A DNA stretch of 13,379 nucleotides from NCBI GenBank assembly GCA_023416195.1, contig JAEZID010000038.1:1-13379 (forward strand). The letters run 5' to 3'. Shown here piece by piece: positions 7,592 through 13,379 of this stretch. Below the pieces are notes generated by a model. The model was not told the DNA's origin and did not search any database. It worked only from the letters and a program-made list of their open reading frames with translations. Source of the DNA: Pseudomonadota bacterium (GTDB taxonomy: Bacteria > Pseudomonadota > Alphaproteobacteria > Azospirillales > Azospirillaceae). Within the stretch, counting starts at the first letter, position 1. Every line of letters starts with the position of its first letter. The position numbers and the translations under genes are program-made.

Positions 7592-8248
7592 TCAGGCGCG
7601 GTTGTCCCAGCGGTCGTGGAAAACCAGCTCCTCCAGCGGCAGACGCTGGCGCCAGCCGGCCTTCGCCAACTCCGGCGATTCGTGGAAATGGGAGACGTGG
7701 CCCAGGCACAGATAGGCGATGGGCACGATCCGCTCCGGAATGCCCAGCGCCGCGCGCAGCCTGTCCTCGTGCAGGATGCTGACCCAGCCGACGCCCAGCC
7801 CCTCCGCCCGTGCGGCGAGCCACAGATTCTGCACCGCGCAGACGCAGGAATAGAGGTCCATGGTGGGGATGTGCGTGCGGCCCAGCACCACCGGGCCGGA
7901 CCGCTCGCGATCGCAGGTGATGCACAGGTTGACCGGCGCCTCGCGGATGCCTTCCAGCTTCAGCCGTTGATAAAGCGCCTGCCGTTCGCCGGTGAACAGC
8001 GCCGCCGCTTCCTCGTTGGCCTGGGTGAAATCGGCGTGGATGCGCGCCTTCACCGCCGGGTCGCGGACGACGATGAAGTTCCAGGGCTGCATGAAGCCGA
8101 CCGACGGCGCGTGGTGCGCGGCGGTCAGGATGCGGGTCAGAACGGCGTCGTCCACCGGCTCTGCCGTGAACTGCCCGCGCACGTCGCGGCGGGAGAAGAT
8201 GGCCTTGTAAAGCGCCTCGCGCTCCTCCGGCGTGAAGGCGTCGGTCAT
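7592..8248 (-). CDS. bluB: 5,6-dimethylbenzimidazole synthase
   Basis: A 218-aa nitroreductase-fold flavoenzyme that cleaves FMNH2 with O2 to give 5,6-dimethylbenzimidazole, the lower ligand of cobalamin. Family hallmarks are present: SRRDVRGQF with D22, APSVGFMQPWNFIVV (48-61), and GVGWVSIL with S157. D22 and S157 are spaced exactly as the catalytically important D32 and S167 of Sinorhizobium meliloti BluB (recalled numbering). The ATG overlaps the cobB stop as ATGA (8248-8245). A longer upstream reading in this frame is dismissed because it lies wholly inside cobB. It is the last gene of cobA-cobB-bluB. Its presence indicates an oxygen-using organism making true B12 rather than pseudo-B12. 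Confidence 0.96.
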   Translation of the reverse strand: MTDAFTPEEREALYKAIFSRRDVRGQFTAEPVDDAVLTRILTAAHHAPSVGFMQPWNFIVVRDPAVKARIHADFTQANEEAAALFTGERQALYQRLKLEGIREAPVNLCITCDRERSGPVVLGRTHIPTMDLYSCVCAVQNLWLAARAEGLGVGWVSILHEDRLRAALGIPERIVPIAYLCLGHVSHFHESPELAKAGWRQRLPLEELVFHDRWDNRA

Positions 8249-9567
8249 GGCGCGGCGTCCGTCGCGATGACGTGGAAGAAGGAGCCGCTGACCGGCCCGC
8301 GCCGCCCGCCCAACGGGCCGAGGTCCGATCCGTCCGCCGCCGTGGCCGCGAACAGCGGGTCGTCCTCCCCGCGCGTCAGGACGGAGGCGTAGTGGAACTC
8401 GTGCCCGCGCAGCGCCGCGCCGGCCCGGCCCAGCACCGTGTCGCCCAGCAGCACGGCGCGGCGGTAGCCCAGATGCAGCTTGCGCTTGGCGAAGGAGGTC
8501 CGGACGCCGAGCAGCCCCAGCATGGCGTGCGTCGTGCCCTCCGCGTCCTCCAGCGTCTCGCCCAGCACCATGTAGCCGCCGCACTCGCCGTAAACAGGAT
8601 GGCTCTCGGCGAAGCGGCGAAGGCCGTCGCGGAAGGTCGCGGCGGCGGCGAGACGGCCGGCGTGCAGTTCCGGATAGCCGCCCGGCAGGTAAACGGCGTC
8701 GGCGCCGGCCGGCGGCGCCTCGTCGGCGAGCGGCGAGAAGGTCACGACCTCCGCCCCCGCCGCGCGCCAGCCTTCCAGCAGATGCGGGTAGGTGAAGGTG
8801 AAGGCGGCGTCCCGCGCGACGGCGATGCGCTGCCCGAACGGCGGCAGGGCGGGGGCGAAGACTCCGGCCGGGGCCTTGGACGGCGCCGCCAGCGCGGCCA
8901 CCGCGTCCAGATCCACATGCTGCGCGATGAAACGGCCGAGCGCCTCCAGGCGGTCGGCGAGGCCCACGGTCTCCTCGGCCTGGATCAGCCCCAGGTGCCG
9001 TTCCGGCAGGATCACGTCGGGGGTGCGGGGCAGGGCGCCCAGCACGGGGATGCCCAACGCCTCGATGGCGCCGCCGGCCAGGGCCTTGTGCCGGGGGCTG
9101 CCGACGTTGTTCAGGATGACGCCGCCGATGCGCACGCCCTCCCGATAGGTGGCGAAGCCCTTCACCAGCGCGGCGGCGGATTGCGACTGCCCCTTGGCGT
9201 TCACCACCAGGACCACCGGCCAGCCGGTGCGGGCGGCCAGTTCCGAGGTGGCGCCGGTGCCGGTCGCGCCGACGCCCGCCACGCCGTCGAACAGGCCCAT
9301 CAGAGCCTCGCAGACGATCAGGTCGGTGTCCCGGCCGGCGCGGTGGGCCAGCGAATCCAGCAGGTCCGGCCCCATCGCCCAGTTGTCGAGGTTGAAGCTG
9401 GGCCGCCCGGTGGCCGCTTGGTGAAAGGCCGGGTCGATGTAGTCCGGCCCCGCCTTGACCGCCCCGACGCGCAGGCCCCGCCCGCGCAGCGCCGCCAGCA
9501 GGCCCAGCGTCACCGTCGTCTTGCCGGTGCCGGAGGCGGGAGCGCCGACGATCAGTCCCCTAGACAT
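8245..9567 (-). CDS. cobB: Cobyrinate / hydrogenobyrinate a,c-diamide synthase
   Basis: A 440-aa ATP- and glutamine-dependent amidase that converts the a and c carboxylates of the corrin ring to amides. The N-terminal domain has the P-loop GAPASGTGKTT (8-18, K16) and the family motif MGLFDGVAGVG. The C-terminal class I glutamine amidotransferase domain has YGECGGYMVLG with the nucleophile C329, and GHEFHYAS with His at 389 and 392. The length is typical of the family. GGAGG lies 6 nt before the ATG. It overlaps the end of cobA by 8 bp and bluB by 4 bp, so translational coupling is likely. Whether the natural substrate carries cobalt cannot be decided from the protein. The neighbouring CobM/CobE/CobL-type genes suggest the aerobic (hydrogenobyrinate) version, though cbiD nearby makes the route mixed. 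Confidence 0.96.
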   Translation of the reverse strand: MSRGLIVGAPASGTGKTTVTLGLLAALRGRGLRVGAVKAGPDYIDPAFHQAATGRPSFNLDNWAMGPDLLDSLAHRAGRDTDLIVCEALMGLFDGVAGVGATGTGATSELAARTGWPVVLVVNAKGQSQSAAALVKGFATYREGVRIGGVILNNVGSPRHKALAGGAIEALGIPVLGALPRTPDVILPERHLGLIQAEETVGLADRLEALGRFIAQHVDLDAVAALAAPSKAPAGVFAPALPPFGQRIAVARDAAFTFTYPHLLEGWRAAGAEVVTFSPLADEAPPAGADAVYLPGGYPELHAGRLAAAATFRDGLRRFAESHPVYGECGGYMVLGETLEDAEGTTHAMLGLLGVRTSFAKRKLHLGYRRAVLLGDTVLGRAGAALRGHEFHYASVLTRGEDDPLFAATAADGSDLGPLGGRRGPVSGSFFHVIATDAAP

Positions 9568-10366
9568 CCACGACCTCCGTCGGCAGCCATTCCAGAACGG
9601 GGCGCAGCCGCACCACCTCGCCGATCACGATGATGGCCGGCGGCTCAAGGCCACTCTTGGCAAGGTCGTCCACGCAGGTGCCCAGCGCGGTGACCAGCAC
9701 CTTCTGGCGTTCGGTCGTCGCGTCGGTGACGACGCCCACGGGCGTGTCGGCGGGTAGGCCGCCGGCCATCAGCTCGGCCGAGATTTCCGGCAGGCCCTTC
9801 CAGGCCATGTAGAGGATCAGCGGCACCTTGGCCGCCGCCAGCGCCCGCCAGTCCGGCCCGCCCGCGCAGGAATGGCCGGTCGCCAGAACCACCGCCTGGT
9901 TGGCCGTGCGGTGCGTCGCCGGAATGCCCGCATAGGCCGGCCCGGCGAGGCCCGAGGTGATGCCGGGGATGATGCGGAAGGGGATGCCCTGCTCGGCCAG
10001 CGCCTGCGCCTCTTCCCCGCCACGGCCGAAGACGAAGGGGTCGCCGCCCTTCAGGCGCAGCACGCGGTGCCCCTCGCGCGCCAGTTCGATCAGGCGGTTG
10101 GTGATGTCGTCCTGATGGGCGGACGGGCGCCCGCCGCGCTTGCCCGCGAACTCCAGCCTTGCCGTGGGCGACGCCAGCCCCAGGATCCGTTCGCTGACCA
10201 GCGCGTCATGGACGATCACGTCGGCTTGCCTTAGACCTTGCAGCGCCAGCAGGGTCAGCAGACCCGGATCGCCGGGGCCGGCGCCCGCCAGCCACACGCT
10301 GCCAGGGGCGAAGGGGCCGGCGGCAAAGGGAACGAGGAGAGAGTCGGGCAACGGCTCTGTAGTCAT
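9560..10366 (-). CDS. cobA: Uroporphyrinogen-III C-methyltransferase (SUMT)
   Basis: A 268-aa SAM-dependent enzyme that methylates uroporphyrinogen III at C2 and C7 to precorrin-2, the committed step to corrinoids and siroheme. Diagnostic motifs: VWLAGAGPGDPGLLT near the N-terminus, VHDALV, LKGGDPFVFGRGGEE, PGITSGLAGPAYAGIPATHR and the C-terminal IGEVVRLR. No CysG-type oxidase/chelatase domain is fused. The ATG at 10366 is chosen; the frame stays open to an ATG at 10489, but that would add 41 unconserved residues lying within cbiD. No strong Shine-Dalgarno is seen. The start codon overlaps that of cbiD on the opposite strand, so the promoter must lie inside cbiD. First gene of the cobA-cobB-bluB unit. 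Confidence 0.95.
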   Translation of the reverse strand: MTTEPLPDSLLVPFAAGPFAPGSVWLAGAGPGDPGLLTLLALQGLRQADVIVHDALVSERILGLASPTARLEFAGKRGGRPSAHQDDITNRLIELAREGHRVLRLKGGDPFVFGRGGEEAQALAEQGIPFRIIPGITSGLAGPAYAGIPATHRTANQAVVLATGHSCAGGPDWRALAAAKVPLILYMAWKGLPEISAELMAGGLPADTPVGVVTDATTERQKVLVTALGTCVDDLAKSGLEPPAIIVIGEVVRLRPVLEWLPTEVVDV

Positions 10367-11513
10367 GGACGAGCACTCAGCGACGGAAAACGGCGTTACG
10401 GGCGGAGACGGCAAGACGTTGCGCCGGGGCTGGACAACGGGCACCTGCGCCACCGCCGCCGCGCGCGCGGCCTGCGAGGCGCTGTTCACCGGCCAGTTCC
10501 CCGATCCGGTGACCGTGACCCTGCCCGGCGGCCAGACGCCGGCTTTCGCGCTGGCCTGGACCGATCAGGGTGAAGGCTGGGCGGCGGCCGGCGTGGTCAA
10601 GGACGCGGGCGACGACCCGGACGTGACGCACGGCGCGCTGATCCGCGCCCGCGTCTGCCGCGCCGAACCCGGCCAGGGCGTCGTCTTCCGCGCGGGCGCG
10701 GGCGTCGGCACTGTGACCCGTCCCGGCCTTCCCGTCCCGGTCGGCGAGCCCGCCATCAACCCGGTGCCCCGCGCCATGATCCGCCAGGCGGTCAGTGAGG
10801 CGGCGTCCCGCGCCGGCCAAGCCCCGGACATCGTCGTGGAGGTGTCGGTGGAGAACGGCGAGGTCCTCGCCCGCCGCACCATGAACGGGCGCCTGGGCAT
10901 CGTCGGCGGCCTGTCGATCCTGGGGACGACGGGCATCGTCGTGCCCTATTCCTGCGCGGCCTGGATCGCGTCGATCCAGCGCGGCATCGACGTGGCGCGG
11001 GCGGGCGGCTTGACCCATGTGGCGGCCTGCACCGGCGACCTGTAGGAAAAGGCGGTCACCGCGCGCTACGGCTTCCCCGAACAGGCCCTGATCGACATGG
11101 GCGATTTCGCGGGCGGCACGCTGAAGTACCTGCGCAGCCACCCCGTCCCGCGCCTGACCCTGTGCGGCGGCTTCGCCAAGTTCGGCAAGCTGGCGCGCGG
11201 TATTCTGGATCTGCATTCCAAGCGGGGCAGCGTCGATCTCGACTGGCTGGCCGACCGGCTGGCGGAACTGGGCGCCACGCCCGAACTGGTCGCCGAGGCC
11301 CGCGCCGGCAACACCGCGGCCCATGTGCTGGGCATGGCGACGGACGCCGGCCTGCCGCTGGCCGACCGCGTGGCGGCGCGGGCCCAGGACGCCGCGCTCG
11401 GCGTGCTGGACGGCGCGCCGGTGGAGGTCGAGGTGTTGGTCACCGACCGGGCGGGCAACATCGTGGGCGAGGCGGGATGGCGCGGGCCTGTTCACTCCCC
11501 CAACCCCCGGTAA
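10365..11513 (+). pseudogene. cbiD: CbiD, cobalt-precorrin-5B C1-methyltransferase, interrupted by an in-frame amber codon
   Basis: CbiD methylates C1 of the corrin ring with SAM during ring contraction. The reading frame spans 383 codons, but codon 227 is TAG (11043-11045). The same frame continues without any shift to TAA at 11511 and keeps family sequence throughout. Before the stop: LRRGWTTGTCATAAARA (from residue 19), GVVKDAGDDPDVTHGA, GVGTVTRPGLPVPVGEPAINPVPR and GTTGIVVPYSCAAWIASI. After it: EKAVTARYG, DMGDFAGGTLKYL, GGFAKFGKLARG and LDLHSKRG. Relatives usually carry a Ser just before this Glu, and TCG to TAG is one base change. No frameshift or other lesion is seen, so decay is recent or the base is an error. 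A truncated 226-aa product would lack the C-terminal third. The nearest downstream ATG (11097) has no Shine-Dalgarno. The gene start overlaps cobA and its end overlaps cobM. Confidence 0.9.
11043..11045 (+). other. In-frame amber stop inside cbiD
   Basis: TAG in the context GACCTG-TAG-GAAAAG, at codon 227 of the cbiD frame, where homologues commonly have a serine (TCG would restore it by one base). The frame is open and similar to CbiD on both sides. There is no hint here of stop-codon recoding machinery. Confidence 0.9.
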
Positions 11514-12253
11514 CGGCGGATGTGCGAGCCATCGTAAAGCGCGCTGTTGCGGAAGTCGTCCGTGCCCAGCGCAGGCCCGACGAGGATCAGCGCCGTGCGC
11601 TCCATCGGCGCCTCCGCGACCTTGGCGGCGATGTCGGCCAGAGTACCGCGCAGCACGCGTTCATCAGGCCATGTGGCGCGGTAGACGACAGCCGCCGGGC
11701 AGTCGGCGCCGTACAGCGGCGTCAGCCGCTCCACCACGCGCTCGATCACATGAATGGACAGGTGGATGGCGAGCGTTGCGCCCGACTGGCCCAGCACCTC
11801 CAGCGTCTCGTTCGCCGGCATGGCCGAGGCGCGGCCCTCCGTGCGTGTCAAAATCAGCGTCTGGCTGACCTCGGGCAGGGTCAGTTCGCGACCCAATGCC
11901 GCCGATGCGGCGGCAAACGCCGGCACGCCGGGGGTGATGGTGTAGGGGATGTGCAGTTCGCGCAGGGCCCGCGTCTGCTCGCCCAGCGCGCTGTAGACCG
12001 ACAGGTCGCCGGAATGCAGACGCGCCACGTCCTCCCCCCGCTCGAAGGCGGCCTTGAACTCCGCCACGATCTGGTCGAGCGTCATCGGCGCGGTGTCGAT
12101 CACCCGCGCGCCGGGCGGGGCGTAGGCGAGGATCTCCTTCGGCACCAGCGATCCGGCGTAGAGGCACACCGGGCAGGAGGCGATCAGGTCGCGCCCGCGC
12201 AGGGTCAGCAGGTCGGGCGCGCCCGGTCCGGCGCCGATGAAATGGACGGTCAT
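11492..12253 (-). CDS. cobM: Precorrin-4 C11-methyltransferase
   Basis: A 253-aa SAM-dependent tetrapyrrole methylase (CobM/CbiF) that adds the C11 methyl group to precorrin-4. Motifs visible in order: VHFIGAGPGAPDLLTLRG (3-20), YAGSLVPKEIL, the substrate-binding HSGDLSVYSALGEQ, PGVPAFAAASAALG, and RTEGRASAMP. The ATG at 12253 is used, with GGGAGA about 7 nt upstream, rather than an in-frame ATG 30 nt earlier that would overlap cobE more and adds nothing conserved. The start overlaps the cobE stop as ATGA, and the 3' end overlaps the 3' end of cbiD by 22 bp tail-to-tail. The family distinguishes cobalt-free CobM from cobalt-containing CbiF only weakly; the linked cobE and cobL favour CobM. 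Confidence 0.95.
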   Translation of the reverse strand: MTVHFIGAGPGAPDLLTLRGRDLIASCPVCLYAGSLVPKEILAYAPPGARVIDTAPMTLDQIVAEFKAAFERGEDVARLHSGDLSVYSALGEQTRALRELHIPYTITPGVPAFAAASAALGRELTLPEVSQTLILTRTEGRASAMPANETLEVLGQSGATLAIHLSIHVIERVVERLTPLYGADCPAAVVYRATWPDERVLRGTLADIAAKVAEAPMERTALILVGPALGTDDFRNSALYDGSHIRRYRGLGE

Positions 12254-12636
12254 GCCGAATCTCCCGAAATGGCGAGCGCGCAAGTAGCACGAGGGGTGGA
12301 GCGGCGCGGCAGCAGCAGGCGCGCCCCCGGCCCGGCGGCGGCCAGCGCAGCGGCTTCCGCGACGGAGGCGACGCCCACGGCCGCCTCGACGCGCGTCGAA
12401 CGGGTGAGCGTCCGGTCCTGCGCGGCAGCCATCGCCGCATCGTCGATGAATCGCAAGGGAAGGGAGAGCAGGCGCGCGGCCTCGTGGACGCCGTCCTCGC
12501 GCCGCTTCCGCTCGGGCGCGGCCAGGACGATGCCGGTGCGGTCACAGATGGACGCTTCCTCGAACGCGGAGCGGACCAGCCCGGCGATCTCCTCGCCCGC
12601 GCAGCCCGTCCGACACCCGATCCCCGCCGCGATCAT
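12250..12636 (-). CDS. cobE: Cobalamin biosynthesis protein CobE (CbiG C-terminal-like)
   Basis: A 128-aa stand-alone protein homologous to the C-terminal domain of CbiG. CobE is needed for B12 synthesis in some aerobic producers, but its exact role is not settled. Family features: GIGCRTGC at the N-terminus (5-12), a central charged stretch around ERKRREDG, the SVAEAAALAAAG segment, and ATCALA near the C-terminus. The ATG at 12636 is chosen because the conserved GIGCR follows directly and GGGGAGAAG precedes it; the ATG 48 nt upstream lies inside cobL. The ATGA overlap with cobL (12636-12633) and with cobM (12253-12250) places it in the middle of a tightly coupled operon. Confidence 0.88.
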   Translation of the reverse strand: MIAAGIGCRTGCAGEEIAGLVRSAFEEASICDRTGIVLAAPERKRREDGVHEAARLLSLPLRFIDDAAMAAAQDRTLTRSTRVEAAVGVASVAEAAALAAAGPGARLLLPRRSTPRATCALAISGDSA

Positions 12637-13379
12637 AGGGGCTTCTCCCCAAACCAGAGGGTCACCGGCATCAGCGGACGCCACCCCATGAAGCCGCCGA
12701 TGGGCGCGGCGCGGCTGACCGCGATCTGTGACAGCTGCCCGCCCAGCCGCTTGTGCGTGGCGATCAGCATGGCCTCGCTTTCCAGCGTCACGGCGTTGGC
12801 GACGATCCGCCCGCCGGGCTTCAGCGCGGACCAGCAGGCGTCCAGCACGCCCTCAACGGTCAGCCCGCCGCCGATGAACACCGCGTCCGGTGCGGGGAGG
12901 CCGCTCAACGCCTCCGGCGCCTTGCCGCGCACCAGCTCCAGCCCCGGCACGCCGAAGGCGGCGGCGTTGGCGGGGATGCGGGCGAGGCGGTCGGCCTTGT
13001 GCTCGACGGCGATGGCGCGGTTGGTCGGGTCGGACAGCATCCATTCGACGCCAATGGACCCCGACCCGGCGCCCACGTCCCACAGCAGTTCGTTCCGGCG
13101 GGGGGCCAGCCAGGACAGGGTGACGGCGCGGACCTCGCGCTTGGTGATCTGGCCGTCATGCTCGAACCAGTCGTCGGGCAGGCCCGGCGTGCGGGGTAGG
13201 CTGCGGGCGCCGGGGGCGGCGATGCACTCCACCGCCAGCGTGTTCAGGTCGGCGACGCGCTCGGCGTTCCAGGCATCGGCGGTCGCCTCGACCCGGCGTT
13301 CGCGCGGGCCGCCCATGGCCTCCAGCGCGACGATGCGCGACGGGCCGAAGCCGCGCGCCGTCAGCAGCGCCGCCAGCTT
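12633..13379 (-). CDS. cobL: Precorrin-6Y C5,15-methyltransferase (decarboxylating), C-terminal part, cut by the window edge
   Basis: The 248 C-terminal residues of a CobL-type bifunctional enzyme that methylates C5 and C15 and decarboxylates the C12 acetate. The frame is open to the window end, so the start lies outside. The first visible residues (KLAALLTARGFGPSRIVALE, then MGGPRERR) match the end of the CbiE-like N-terminal methylase domain. The CbiT-like domain follows, with GLPDDWFEHDGQITKREVRA and the Rossmann SAM-binding motif DVGAGSGSIGVEW (about 13079-13041), then GGGLT and LKPGGRIVANAVTLES. An internal ATG at 13316 is not a real start because conserved sequence continues upstream of it. 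The fused CbiE-CbiT layout is typical of aerobic-type CobL. Its stop overlaps the cobE start by 4 bp. Confidence 0.94.
   Translation of the reverse strand, partial: KLAALLTARGFGPSRIVALEAMGGPRERRVEATADAWNAERVADLNTLAVECIAAPGARSLPRTPGLPDDWFEHDGQITKREVRAVTLSWLAPRRNELLWDVGAGSGSIGVEWMLSDPTNRAIAVEHKADRLARIPANAAAFGVPGLELVRGKAPEALSGLPAPDAVFIGGGLTVEGVLDACWSALKPGGRIVANAVTLESEAMLIATHKRLGGQLSQIAVSRAAPIGGFMGWRPLMPVTLWFGEKPL

Noticed and set aside
8249..8584. N-terminal extension of the bluB frame
   Set aside because: It lies wholly within cobB and translates to Arg/Gly-rich sequence. The BluB fold begins at the ATG overlapping the cobB stop.
10367..10489. 41-residue N-terminal extension of CobA from an ATG at 10489
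   Set aside because: The extra residues are unlike SUMT N-termini and overlap the conserved start of cbiD. A GGGGAA about 10 nt upstream is weak support.
11043..11045. Pyrrolysine or other programmed recoding of TAG in cbiD
   Set aside because: No pyl genes are in the window, alphaproteobacteria rarely if ever use pyrrolysine, and the usual residue here is a plain Ser reachable by one base change.
10377..11495. A minus-strand open frame of about 370 codons antisense to cbiD, uninterrupted across the amber site
   Set aside because: Its translation is Arg/Gly/Ala/Asp-rich with no family similarity I can recognise, whereas the plus strand reads as CbiD on both sides of the stop.

Overview
The window is a GC-rich, densely packed chromosomal segment. 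Codon use, protein sequences and gene content (CobA, CobB, BluB, CobM, CobE and a CobL-type enzyme beside CbiD) point to an alphaproteobacterium, most likely in the Rhodospirillales/Azospirillum group. That placement is an inference from gene content; no marker gene is present. I see no rRNA, tRNA, insertion sequence, CRISPR array or phage gene.

Left part (25-4023, minus strand): a two-gene unit. The promoter-proximal gene encodes an exported protein of the 5'-nucleotidase (UshA-like) family. Nearly all of its metal-binding and catalytic residues are replaced, while its C-terminal nucleotidase domain keeps the family motifs. Nine bases downstream lies a membrane histidine kinase with a large helical periplasmic domain, a PAS domain and a complete kinase core. 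I read this pair as a candidate signalling system in which a catalytically dead nucleotidase may act as periplasmic ligand-binding partner of the kinase. No response regulator is present in the window. A sigma70-like promoter with a perfect 12-bp palindrome directly after its -10 box precedes the pair.

Middle part (4178-7591): an EntS-like MFS exporter (minus) and a class A FAD-dependent aromatic-hydroxylase-type monooxygenase (plus) diverge from a 265-bp intergenic region containing an unusually AT-rich island. The monooxygenase is followed by a 215-bp intergenic segment carrying a small inverted repeat and a clear Rho-independent terminator.

Right part (7592-13379): a cobalamin (vitamin B12) biosynthesis cluster. 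On the minus strand, cobL (cut by the window edge), cobE and cobM are joined by 4-bp ATGA overlaps, and cobA, cobB and bluB by short overlaps of 8 and 4 bp. Between the two blocks, on the plus strand, lies cbiD. Its start codon overlaps that of cobA head-to-head in a shared CATG, and its 3' end overlaps that of cobM tail-to-tail by 22 bp. cbiD is interrupted by an in-frame amber codon at residue 227 of 382, with full family similarity continuing in the same frame, so it is a point-nonsense allele, a sequencing error or a recoded gene. Together these genes cover C2/C7 methylation of uroporphyrinogen III (CobA), C11 methylation (CobM), C1 methylation (CbiD), C5/C15 methylation with decarboxylation (CobL), a,c-amidation (CobB) and synthesis of the lower ligand (BluB).
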